From positions 1 to 24,322 of the forward strand of contig CAZIVE010000038.1 in assembly GCA_964542435.1 (NCBI GenBank): a DNA stretch of 24,322 bases, given 5' to 3'. The notes beneath the pieces were generated by a model, which made no database searches, was not told the origin of the DNA, and saw only the letters and a program-made list of their open reading frames with translations. Origin of the DNA: CAZIVE01 sp964542435 (GTDB taxonomy: Bacteria; Bacteroidota; Bacteroidia; Bacteroidales; Tannerellaceae). This document shows positions 7,550 to 15,563 of the stretch, in pieces (the first letter of the stretch is position 1; each line of letters opens with the position of its first letter). The position numbers and the translations under genes were made by a program.

Positions 7550-8617
7550 TTAATGTTGTTTTTCGAAATCCTTCATGCATGCAATCAAAGCCTCTACGCT
7601 GCTCTTCGGCATTGCGTTGTAAAGAGATGCACGGAAACCGCCTACTGAACGATGGCCTTTGATGCCGACCATTCCTGCTGCAGAAGCAAACTTAGCGAAT
7701 TCCTCTTCCAGATCCTTGTACTCTTCATTCATGACGAAGCATACGTTCATGATAGAACGATCCTCAGTAGCAACCGTTCCGTGGAACAGTTTGTTACGGT
7801 CGATCTCGTCATACAGGATCGCTGCATTTTCCTTATCCTTCTTCTCCATGGCAGCGATACCGCCCTGTTCCTTGTACCATTTCAATGTCTGCAGAGCAGC
7901 AAAGATAGGAACAACTGGAGGTGTATTGAACATAGAATCCTTATCCACATGTGTCTGATAGTTGAGCATGGTTGGGATCGGGCGATCTACATGGCCCAGA
8001 GCATCTTTGCGAACGATGATCAACGTAACACCGGCGGGAGCCAGATTCTTCTGAGCACCAGCATAGATCAGATCGTATTTGGAAATATCAATCGGACGAG
8101 AGAAGATATCAGATGACATATCTGCAACCAGACGAACCTTCAGATCAGGATCTTTGCGGAGTTCGCTACCGTAGATGGTATTGTTGGTTGTGAAATGGAA
8201 ATAGTCTGAATCCTCAGGAACCGTATAATTCTTAGGGACATAGGTGTAGTTCTTATCCTTTGAAGATGCTACAACGTTGACTTCACCAAACAACTTAGCT
8301 TCTTTGATAGCCTTCGATGCCCACGTACCGGTATCCAAGTATGAAGCTTTCTTCTTCAAGAGGTTGAATGGAACCATACAGAACTGCAAGCTGGCGCCGC
8401 CGCCCAAGAAAACGACTTCGTATCCTTCCGGAATATCCAATAACTCTTTGATCATTGCACGAGCTTCATCATTAACTGCTACAAATTCCTTGCTTCTGTG
8501 GGAGATTTCCATCAAAGAAAGACCCGTTCCAGCGAAATTGTCAATTGCAGCCATCGTGTTCTTAATCGTGTAATCACTCAAGATTGAAGGACCTGCATAA
8601 AAATTGTGCTTCTTCAT
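7550..8617 (-). CDS. serC: Phosphoserine aminotransferase
   Basis: 355 aa, normal for SerC. It converts 3-phosphohydroxypyruvate and glutamate to phosphoserine and 2-oxoglutarate, using pyridoxal phosphate in the cytosol. Visible marks are the N-terminal NFYAGPSIL, EISHRSKEF (37-45), GGGASLQF (72-79) for phosphate binding, ASYLDTGTWASKA (91-103), and the PLP lysine Lys190 in AGAQKNLAPAG. The C terminus has the GHRSVGGFRASLYNAM signature of the family. It is the first gene of the serC-serA-DUF1015 operon; the serA ATG follows two bases after its stop. A candidate -7 element lies about 55 bases upstream of its ATG. Confidence 0.96.
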   Translation of the reverse strand: MKKHNFYAGPSILSDYTIKNTMAAIDNFAGTGLSLMEISHRSKEFVAVNDEARAMIKELLDIPEGYEVVFLGGGASLQFCMVPFNLLKKKASYLDTGTWASKAIKEAKLFGEVNVVASSKDKNYTYVPKNYTVPEDSDYFHFTTNNTIYGSELRKDPDLKVRLVADMSSDIFSRPIDISKYDLIYAGAQKNLAPAGVTLIIVRKDALGHVDRPIPTMLNYQTHVDKDSMFNTPPVVPIFAALQTLKWYKEQGGIAAMEKKDKENAAILYDEIDRNKLFHGTVATEDRSIMNVCFVMNEEYKDLEEEFAKFASAAGMVGIKGHRSVGGFRASLYNAMPKSSVEALIACMKDFEKQH

Positions 8618-8670
8618 ACCATAATAAATTTTAGAATGTTAGTAATATATCTCAATCTATTTATTTCAAG

Positions 8671-8678
8671 CAAAATTA
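8671..8678 (-). promoter_or_regulatory. Candidate -7 element for the serC operon
   Basis: TAATTTTG on the minus strand matches TAnnTTTG and lies 54 bases before the serC ATG. No TTTG occurs at the usual distance upstream, so support comes from one element and its position. Confidence 0.4.
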
Positions 8679-8738
8679 CCTATAATTCGGATTCCATCTA
8701 CTATCGCCCCAACTGTTTTTCTTTCCAGTCTCAGACGG

Positions 8739-10010
8739 TCAGTATCTGTCTCCCCAAAGACGCTTCATCTGTTCAATCAGTTTGTGTTCGGCAGGATTCT
8801 CCTGACCTTTCCACAACCTCTCGTTCAACAACTCTTTCGGAAGATATTCCTGATTTACGAAATGTCCTTCGAAATCATGCGGGAACTTGTAATCTGTCCC
8901 GTAGTTCAAGCTCTTCAACAATCCGGTAACGCCATTACGCAGATGTAGAGGTACAGGCAGATTGCCCGTTTTCTCCACCAGCGCCATCGCTGCTTCGATC
9001 GACAGATTAGCCGAGTTGCTTTTCGGACTGCAAGCCAGATAGACCGTCGTCTCGGCCAAGATGATTCTTCCTTCGGGCCACCCAATCTTCTTCAAAGCAT
9101 CGAAACAGGCATTAGCCAGTAACAACGCATTGGGATTCGCTAAACCGATATCTTCCGATGCCGAAATCACCAACCGGCGTGCAATGAACTCGGGATCTTC
9201 TCCTCCAGCCACCATTCTCGCCAGCCAATAAACGGCTGCATCCGGATCACTGCCCCGAATCGACTTGATGAATGCAGATATGATGTCGTAATGCATCTCT
9301 CCACCCTTATCATACGCCGCCGGATTCTCTTGCAGACGTTCCACAACCTTCGCGTCGGTGATCTCCACATGCTTTCCATCTTCCGCTTCCACCACCAGCT
9401 CAAGGATATTGAGCAGCTTTCGGGCATCGCCTCCGGAGTAACGGATGATGGCATCTGTCTCCTTAACGTCGATATCACGCTCCTTGAGAACGATATCTTC
9501 TGTAACAGCACGATGCAACAGCGTCAGCAGATCCTCTTTACTCAACGGATTCAGCACATACACCTGACAGCGCGAAAGTAGAGGACGAATCACTTCGAAT
9601 GAAGGATTCTCCGTGGTAGCTCCAATCAGCGTCACGACGCCCGTCTCCACTGCATTCAGCAGGGAATCTTGCTGCGACTTGCTGAAACGATGAATCTCAT
9701 CTATGAATAATATGGGAGAAACAGCATTAAAAAAGCCTCCGCTTTTCGCTCTCTCAATTACTTCACGAACGTCTTTTACACCCGAACTGATAGCACTCAG
9801 CGTATAGAACTGAGCCTCCAGTTTGCGTGAGATGATTTGCGCCAAAGTTGTCTTGCCCACACCCGGAGGTCCCCAAAGAATAAACGACGGAATATGTCCG
9901 GCGTCAATCATCTTGCGGAGCACGGCTCCAGGACCGACCAAATGACTTTGACCGATATATTCGTCCAAAGTCTTCGGGCGCATTCTCTCAGCTAATGGTT
10001 GATTCATCAT
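8739..10010 (-). CDS. rarA: Replication-associated recombination protein A (MgsA/RarA AAA+ ATPase)
   Basis: 423 aa, the usual size. RarA is a clamp-loader-like AAA+ ATPase acting at stalled replication forks and single-stranded DNA ends. Seen here: the conserved N terminus QPLAERMRPKTLDEYIGQ, Walker A GPPGVGKT (47-54), Walker B LFIDEIHR (101-108), sensor 1 GATTENPSF (130-138), and the Arg finger region RPLLSRCQV. The C-terminal half has the family's ISAFIKSIRGSDPDAAVYWLARM and EDIGLANPNAL blocks (tetramerisation domain). Two adjacent ATG codons (10010 and 10007) can start it. It appears monocistronic, with its own promoter. It stands alone between the serine operon and the SusCD pair, and is a housekeeping gene. 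Confidence 0.96.
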   Translation of the reverse strand: MMNQPLAERMRPKTLDEYIGQSHLVGPGAVLRKMIDAGHIPSFILWGPPGVGKTTLAQIISRKLEAQFYTLSAISSGVKDVREVIERAKSGGFFNAVSPILFIDEIHRFSKSQQDSLLNAVETGVVTLIGATTENPSFEVIRPLLSRCQVYVLNPLSKEDLLTLLHRAVTEDIVLKERDIDVKETDAIIRYSGGDARKLLNILELVVEAEDGKHVEITDAKVVERLQENPAAYDKGGEMHYDIISAFIKSIRGSDPDAAVYWLARMVAGGEDPEFIARRLVISASEDIGLANPNALLLANACFDALKKIGWPEGRIILAETTVYLACSPKSNSANLSIEAAMALVEKTGNLPVPLHLRNGVTGLLKSLNYGTDYKFPHDFEGHFVNQEYLPKELLNERLWKGQENPAEHKLIEQMKRLWGDRY

Positions 10011-10014
10011 GTCA

Positions 10015-10045
10015 CAAATGTAGATTGATTATTTCAATTTACAAA
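10015..10045 (-). promoter_or_regulatory. Bacteroides-type promoter of rarA (near-leaderless)
   Basis: On the minus strand TTTG (10042-10045), 19 bases, TACATTTG (10015-10022): a full consensus match. The -7 element ends only 4 bases before the rarA ATG, so transcription should begin at or beside the start codon. Confidence 0.65.
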
Positions 10046-10201
10046 CATTTATACAAGAAAAATCGAGAGTGGAACTATTTTTTAGTATCAATTTGACAAG
10101 TCGAGTGGCTAATTTTGGTAGTTATAGCCGCCATTTAAGAAAGACAAATGTCACTTCTTTCCCCTATCACCTTACAGAATGACAGCAATCTATTTTATAT
10201 C

Positions 10202-10295
10202 TATCTTTGTGTAAGTAAAATAGGCATTTATAGAATCTTTATTCTACTTTTATACTTCGTATTGCACACTTGAAAACGATGTGTGCTTTCTTTTT
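10202..10295 (+). ncRNA. Candidate small RNA with promoter element and terminator
   Basis: TATCTTTG (10202-10209) is a full match to the Bacteroides -7 element; no TTTG is found at the -33 position. The predicted RNA of about 80 nt (from roughly 10214) contains the hairpin TAGAAT-CTTT-ATTCTA (10231-10246). It ends in GCACAC (10264-10269) / GTGTGC (10281-10286) followed by TTTCTTTTT, which has the form of an intrinsic terminator. No ORF of note lies inside. Promoter, stem and terminator in the right order on one strand make a small RNA plausible, but nothing identifies a family. Confidence 0.4.
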
Positions 10296-10361
10296 ATTAT
10301 AAATGAAATAGTATCTGATATCCTTTTACGTTGTTCTTAGTACTACTTCAAAAGGTCAACA

Positions 10362-10397
10362 GTAAAAATAATTTTCAACCATGGTTAAAACTTTTTT
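10362..10397. repeat. 36-bp direct repeat, copy 1
   Basis: Identical over 36 bases to 10427-10462. It begins GTAAAAATAATTTTC, has the perfect 10-base palindrome AACCATGGTT in the middle, and ends in AAAAC plus a T-run. The two copies are 29 bases apart. Confidence 0.85.
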
Positions 10398-10426
10398 TCA
10401 TATTGAACGAGAGGTCGTCATCAAGT

Positions 10427-10462
10427 GTAAAAATAATTTTCAACCATGGTTAAAACTTTTTT
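10427..10462. repeat. 36-bp direct repeat, copy 2
   Basis: Second identical copy of the repeat at 10362-10397, with the same orientation and the same AACCATGGTT core. It lies 72 bases upstream, on the plus strand, of the SusD terminator. Confidence 0.85.
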
Positions 10463-10533
10463 ATTCAAAGTAAAAAACAGCATCGTTATATACAATCGAA
10501 AGAGGGAATCCTCCACTCGCCATATAAAACGAC

Positions 10534-10562
10534 AAAAGGGCGGGATCAACTCCCGCCCTTTC
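10534..10562 (-). terminator. Rho-independent terminator of the SusC-SusD operon
   Basis: Perfect 10-bp stem AAAGGGCGGG (10535-10544) / CCCGCCCTTT (10552-10561) with a 7-base loop, 17 bases past the SusD stop codon. On the minus strand it continues into TTTTG. Confidence 0.85.
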
Positions 10563-10578
10563 TATAGGATTTGTCGGA

Positions 10579-12159
10579 TTAGCGTGTGCCGCCAGCCCAC
10601 CAAACGTTTTCACTGTAAACATACATACCATCACCAAATGCACTCTTGACATTCGGGTTCGTTGTGGTATCATCACTACCGTACGGCAAACGAAGCGGGA
10701 ACTTGTTCGGATTCTCCAATGTGATGAAGTCACCTTCGCCCAGTGCTTTCAGACGGCGTACGTCGTTGTAAGTTTCCTCTGATTCGCCATTAGCACCCCA
10801 CATTCCAAGATACTTCTGATTCATAACCTCCTTCAAAGGATTAGCCTTGAACAAAGGAAGAACTTTACTATCAAAATAGGTAGCAGCCTCTTCAGGAGTA
10901 ATAGCTGATGTCGTCTCTGTCAAACCACCATAACCGACAACGGTTGGTGCATTCAATGCAGCCGTAATACTAACTTCCGTGTTAGCAATACTTGCAACAA
11001 CAGCATTCTTCAAAACGGCCTGAGCCTCTTCCGTCTTACCCAGACGAGCCAATGCTTCAGCTTTCAAGAACTGAACTTCGTGGTAGCTAAGCAACAGGAC
11101 AGGAGCTGTCTGTGCATACATAAACATTGAATAGGTATAGTAAGACTGTGCTTGGATCGTCTTTCCGTTCGGTCCCAAGTTGATAGCAGGATCATCCGTT
11201 CCAGTCAACTGAACCCAAGAATTCGGATCGAAATAGACACGACGTTCACGAGGATCTTGACGAGCGACCAGCTTGTTAGCCATGCTCTGGCTTGCGCCTA
11301 AACCGTCACGACTCCACTGGAAGTCGAAAGTCGGGTTGAGGTTGGTGCCATTATAGATATTGAAAGCAGCTTGTTCACTGACAGAAGCGAAAGATTTGTT
11401 ACAATATTCAATGATCTTCTCCAAATCAGCCGTTCTGTTGGCAGAACGATAAAGGAGATGCATCATATAACGAGCCTTCAAGCCATAAGCAAACTTCAAC
11501 CAAAGACTAGTATTTCCACCATAAAGGAGATCCTGAGATCCTACACTGTTGGCGTCACCCTTGGGAAGATCCGTAATAGCAGCATCGAGATAAGCGTTGA
11601 TAGCCGTATAGATAGCTTCCTGCTTGTCAAGTGTCGGATTCATATAATCGTTGGTCATATGATTCGTGATGCTGGTGGGTTGCGCAGCGTTGGTAAACGG
11701 AACGTCACCGAACATATCAGTCAGAATTGCTGAATTATACGCAGCCATCACTTCGCCCATTCCTTTCGTAGAATAGTTCTTTGCTTCAGAGTTACCTTCA
11801 GAGCATTTGTCAATGATAAAACGTGCATTTTTCAAAGTGCTATAAAGATTTGCCCACGTATTATTGAATGTAGAAGCTGTATTAGGCTCACCTTGACGAC
11901 CTTCAGCACGCCACAATTGGTTATGGACGCCTACTTCGTGTTCCACATAACTCATCATATAGGTATTGATATCACCACCGGTATTATTCTGTGCGGTAGA
12001 GGTAATCACATCCGTCAAAATAAATCTTGCAGGTGCATCAAGTGTATGGCTGTTATCCTTGTTGATATTATCCATTGTATCCTCAGAGCAGGATACCAAT
12101 GAACCCGCAAGGACCATTGATGCCAGAACACCTTTAAATATATAACTTTTTGTTTTCAT
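10579..12159 (-). CDS. SusD/RagB-family outer-membrane lipoprotein (SusD-like_2 type)
   Basis: 526 aa from the chosen ATG. The N terminus has a lipoprotein signal with lipobox LVSC; Cys24 would be lipidated, followed by SEDTMDNINKDN. SusD proteins sit on the cell surface as the lid of the SusC channel and bind its ligand. Blocks such as WANLYSTLKNARFIID, NSAILTDMFGDVPFTNA and LSYHEVQFLKAEALARLGKTEEAQ are typical of the RagB/SusD family of the SusD-like_2 group, which often pairs with oligosaccharide or peptide transporters. A longer version from 12171 would start at TTG; the ATG at 12159 puts KTKSY directly before the hydrophobic core and is preferred. It begins 21 bases after the SusC stop and ends the operon at a strong terminator. 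The ligand cannot be told from sequence. Confidence 0.93.
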   Translation of the reverse strand: MKTKSYIFKGVLASMVLAGSLVSCSEDTMDNINKDNSHTLDAPARFILTDVITSTAQNNTGGDINTYMMSYVEHEVGVHNQLWRAEGRQGEPNTASTFNNTWANLYSTLKNARFIIDKCSEGNSEAKNYSTKGMGEVMAAYNSAILTDMFGDVPFTNAAQPTSITNHMTNDYMNPTLDKQEAIYTAINAYLDAAITDLPKGDANSVGSQDLLYGGNTSLWLKFAYGLKARYMMHLLYRSANRTADLEKIIEYCNKSFASVSEQAAFNIYNGTNLNPTFDFQWSRDGLGASQSMANKLVARQDPRERRVYFDPNSWVQLTGTDDPAINLGPNGKTIQAQSYYTYSMFMYAQTAPVLLLSYHEVQFLKAEALARLGKTEEAQAVLKNAVVASIANTEVSITAALNAPTVVGYGGLTETTSAITPEEAATYFDSKVLPLFKANPLKEVMNQKYLGMWGANGESEETYNDVRRLKALGEGDFITLENPNKFPLRLPYGSDDTTTNPNVKSAFGDGMYVYSENVWWAGGTR

Positions 12160-12180
12160 CTTATTATACAATTGAATTGA

Positions 12181-15100
12181 TTAGAACTTAACATTGAATC
12201 CAAAACCAAAGCTGGATGAACCCGGCAATGAGAAACGTTCGAATGCACCACTCATATTGGTGTTACCCTGAGAAGCTTCAGGATCCTGTCCTTTGAGCTT
12301 AGACCATACAATTATATTACGGGCAAACAGACTTGCATCAACCTTCAACCAGCTCTTTTCAAATACTGGATAGCTCAATGAAAGCTCACGCAGTTTGATG
12401 AAGGAGTTCTCAGCAATCATAGATTCTGATACATCGTTCATAGCTGTAAAGTAGTCCTGTGCAGATGCGGCATTGTTAGCCTTTGCCTCTGACTGTGAAC
12501 CGTAGATCTTAGATGTATTCTTTACATATTGGCCATTGACTTCCTGAACACCATCAATAATGAAGGATTCCTTGTTACGATAGTCGCCTGATTTCTTGCT
12601 GACACCGTAATAATCCAACATACCGGATGTTGCAGCATACATCTGACCACCGTTCTTCCAGTCTAACACTGCTGAAATACGCAGTTTGTAGATTTCGAAG
12701 TTGGTGTTGAAACCAAGGGTAAACTTCGGAGATACGGTACCGATAACCTTCTCTTCACCTGCCTGTGGCAGACCTCTTGAATCAAGAAGCAGCTGACCGT
12801 CGTCTGTACGAAGATAACTTACACCGTAGATAACCGGGAATTTATATCCGATACCTGCACGAACCTGAGGTTCTGTGAAACCACCCAGGAAGATACTGTT
12901 TACACCTTCTGCCAATTTATCAACATAGTTGTCGATCTTAGAGAAGTTGAACTGCATATCCCATTTGAAGTTCTTCATGTCAATCGGTTTGATACCCAGC
13001 GTAACCTCATGTGCGTTCGTATGGATAGAACCACCATTGGTAACCAAGCTACCGTAACCTGTTGAAGCAGCCAACGGAACAGAGAAGATCTGATCCTTTA
13101 CATTCTGACGAGAATAGGTATAGCTCAAAGAGATAAGTCCATTCAGGAATGTCAAATCAGCACCCAACTCATAAGACTTGGTATTCTGAGGTTTCAGATT
13201 CGGATCATATACGGTTGAATTCGGAGTGTAAGCTACAACTCCACCGATCGGATACTGGACAGGTGTGCCAGAAGAGAAACCGCCACCATAACCAGGTACA
13301 GAATAATATGATCTAATGTAATCACCTGCCATACCAACCTCGGCATAAGATGCACGGATCTTACCGTAAGTCAGAATGTCATTCTTTAACATAGGTTGTT
13401 CTGTGAAGATCCATCCTAATGAAGCAGAAGGATAGAAGAATGTACGGTTTCCATGAGGCATGGAAGAAACGATATCCTGACGGCCTGTTGCGTTGAAGAA
13501 CAACTGGTTTTTCCAAGCCAAAGAAAGGCTACCGAAGTTACCTACTGTACGTTTCTTATAATAAGAGGAGTAAGATTGATGAACCGTAGCATTGTTAATG
13601 TCATTCCAACCAGGGAAGTTGTATGTCGATCCATAAGCATCGGTCCACGTTGTGCTCTTGTGTACGAACTCATTTCCGTAGAGTGCATCAAATACCAAGT
13701 CTTCGTTGATGTTCCAGTTATAAGCAAGGGTGAACAGAGAGTTCAACTCGTTGATTGTATAACCGTATTTATCAATTTCACCTCTACCGTTGGAATGGCC
13801 GTAGCCCCATGAATCGGTATAGTTAGTTGTATAAGCATCTTCACCCAACTGATATTTTGCAGTCAACTTCATATTGTCTGTATTCAGCTTGGTCTGATAC
13901 TGTACATACGTATTGCCGAAGAAACGCTGTGAACGTTCAATGAACTTGTTGTTATTGATAGCCCAATATGCACCATCAAAACCACCGGTTGAACGATAGG
14001 TATTCTGTGTATAAGGATCACCTTCTACATAAGAAGGAATTCCTGCCAGGTCGTAACTTGCAGGAGCCGGGTAAACGGTTGCTACAATACCATTGTTTGC
14101 TGACGTCTGCTTCGTGATCTTAGATGTAATGAAGTTACCCGAGAAACCGGTTGTCCAGTTCGGATGTAAGGTTGTAGTTGCTGATAACTTAGCATTGTAA
14201 CGATTCAAACCTGTTGAAGGAACAATACCTTGTGCTGTAGAATTACCTAAAGAGAACGAATAGTTGCCCTTATCCAAAGACTGCATCACATTGATAGAGT
14301 TGTTGTAGGTAGAACCGGTGCGGAAGAAGTCATCGATATTGTTATAAACCTGTGGATAAGCCCAAGGATCGAGACCTGCTTTGGCACGCTGCGGAACATA
14401 ATACTGTCCTTCATGCTTACCAAGAGCCTTGGTGTACTTGTTGTCTGTATTGCCACCATAAGAAGCATCATTAGGAAGTTCGGTGATCAGAGGGCCCCAA
14501 GATGTAGAAGCATTGGGATTGAAATTACCCTTCGTACCTTGAGCATATTGCGTTTGAACTTCAGGTTTTACAGACATCTTGTCAAATGACAAGCTGGTGT
14601 TATAAGTGATTTCAGGTTTGCCCTTCTTAGCACCTTTACCACTCTTAGTTGTAATAACGACAACACCATTGGATGCACGCATACCATAAAGAGCAGAAGC
14701 AGCCTGACCTTTCAGGATGTTGATACTCTCGATATCGTTCGGATCCAAATCGACAGAACGGTTGGCGAAGTCGGCACCTGTTACAGAGTTACCGGTACTT
14801 ACATCGGAAGATGACGAAATAGGCATACCATCGACAACATACAACGGCGTATTATCACCGGTGAATGAACGAGAACCACGAATCGTAATCTTGGATGATG
14901 CACCAGGCATACCTGATGAAGGAGTAATCTCGACACCGGAAACCTTGCCTTGCAATGCGGTAGAAAGGTTGTTACTTGCAGCCTGGTTCAACTCGTCAGA
15001 TTTAACGTCCTGAACAGCGTAACCCAGAGCTTTCTTTTCCTTTGAAATACCGAGAGCCGTAACAACGACTTCATCAAGGTTCTGTGTATCTGAACCTAAC

Positions 15101-15375
15101 TTTACGTTAACACTATTGGATACAGCCACTTCTTGTGACTTCATACCAATGTAGGAAACTACCAGCGTCTTTCCAGTACGGGGAACTTCCAATGAAAAGT
15201 TACCGTCATAATCGGTGACAGTACCAATTGTTGTTCCTTTTACGATAATTGACGCTCCGATAACAGGCTCACCATCTTCGGCAGCAGTTACATGTCCTGT
15301 AACTTTGACGTTCTGAGCCGTTGCTGTTCCTATGCACATAAAAATGCACAAGAGGAAATAAGTCAACTTTTTCAT
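12181..15375 (-). CDS. SusC/RagA-family TonB-linked outer-membrane transporter
   Basis: 1064 aa from the chosen ATG (15378 and 15390 are other ATG options; the longer one adds hydrophobic residues before the Lys pair). A signal peptide, MKKLTYFLLCIFMCIGTATA, is followed at once by a carboxypeptidase-regulatory-like domain (VKVTGHVTAAEDGEPVIGASI, about 80 residues). Then comes a TonB box-like stretch LDEVVVTALG, the plug domain (SSKITIRGSRSF, YVVDGMPI, ESINILKGQAASALYGMRAS), and a long beta-barrel ending in FGFGFNVKF with a terminal Phe. It imports a ligand handed over by the SusD partner, powered by TonB. No N-terminal secretin/TonB-short extension is present, so sigma-factor signalling through such a domain is not expected. 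A clear promoter lies about 100 bases upstream. The ligand is unknown; no glycosidase, protease or regulator is adjacent. Confidence 0.95.
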   Translation of the reverse strand: MKKLTYFLLCIFMCIGTATAQNVKVTGHVTAAEDGEPVIGASIIVKGTTIGTVTDYDGNFSLEVPRTGKTLVVSYIGMKSQEVAVSNSVNVKLGSDTQNLDEVVVTALGISKEKKALGYAVQDVKSDELNQAASNNLSTALQGKVSGVEITPSSGMPGASSKITIRGSRSFTGDNTPLYVVDGMPISSSSDVSTGNSVTGADFANRSVDLDPNDIESINILKGQAASALYGMRASNGVVVITTKSGKGAKKGKPEITYNTSLSFDKMSVKPEVQTQYAQGTKGNFNPNASTSWGPLITELPNDASYGGNTDNKYTKALGKHEGQYYVPQRAKAGLDPWAYPQVYNNIDDFFRTGSTYNNSINVMQSLDKGNYSFSLGNSTAQGIVPSTGLNRYNAKLSATTTLHPNWTTGFSGNFITSKITKQTSANNGIVATVYPAPASYDLAGIPSYVEGDPYTQNTYRSTGGFDGAYWAINNNKFIERSQRFFGNTYVQYQTKLNTDNMKLTAKYQLGEDAYTTNYTDSWGYGHSNGRGEIDKYGYTINELNSLFTLAYNWNINEDLVFDALYGNEFVHKSTTWTDAYGSTYNFPGWNDINNATVHQSYSSYYKKRTVGNFGSLSLAWKNQLFFNATGRQDIVSSMPHGNRTFFYPSASLGWIFTEQPMLKNDILTYGKIRASYAEVGMAGDYIRSYYSVPGYGGGFSSGTPVQYPIGGVVAYTPNSTVYDPNLKPQNTKSYELGADLTFLNGLISLSYTYSRQNVKDQIFSVPLAASTGYGSLVTNGGSIHTNAHEVTLGIKPIDMKNFKWDMQFNFSKIDNYVDKLAEGVNSIFLGGFTEPQVRAGIGYKFPVIYGVSYLRTDDGQLLLDSRGLPQAGEEKVIGTVSPKFTLGFNTNFEIYKLRISAVLDWKNGGQMYAATSGMLDYYGVSKKSGDYRNKESFIIDGVQEVNGQYVKNTSKIYGSQSEAKANNAASAQDYFTAMNDVSESMIAENSFIKLRELSLSYPVFEKSWLKVDASLFARNIIVWSKLKGQDPEASQGNTNMSGAFERFSLPGSSSFGFGFNVKF

Positions 15376-15480
15376 CATAAACACACTCATTTTATATTAA
15401 ACAAATTGTAACTAAACACTCAAAAATTATAATCTCATTAGTTAAATAGCCCACGAAACAATCCTCATAGCTAATAACCG

Positions 15481-15512
15481 CAAAATTAAACAAAATTTCA
15501 ACAAATTGCAAA
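15481..15512 (-). promoter_or_regulatory. Bacteroides-type promoter of the SusC-SusD operon
   Basis: On the minus strand TTTG (15509-15512), a 20-base spacer and TAATTTTG (15481-15488) match the consensus fully. The start of transcription should be near 15477, giving a leader of about 90-100 nt. The surrounding gap (15376-15563) is very AT-rich and shows no further element. Confidence 0.75.
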
Positions 15513-15563
15513 TTTCTTAGCTTTTTAACACTGACAATATCAAAAACCCATGCATTAATTGAT

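Larger units (their letters stand above)
10011..10578. other. 568-base stretch without a protein gene
   Basis: This gap lies between rarA and the SusD gene, both on the minus strand. From left to right it holds the rarA promoter (10015-10045), a plain AT-rich stretch, a candidate small RNA unit on the plus strand (10202-10295), two identical 36-bp repeats (10362-10397, 10427-10462), and the SusD terminator (10534-10562). A short ORF at 10446-10649 has no recognisable features and I leave it out. Confidence 0.6.

Noticed and set aside
10362..10462. Mini-CRISPR (36-base repeat, 29-base spacer)
   Set aside because: The lengths fit, but there are only two repeats and one spacer. The repeat is A/T-rich with a central palindrome and a T-run end, and no cas gene is in the window. 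A plain repeat pair is the simpler reading.
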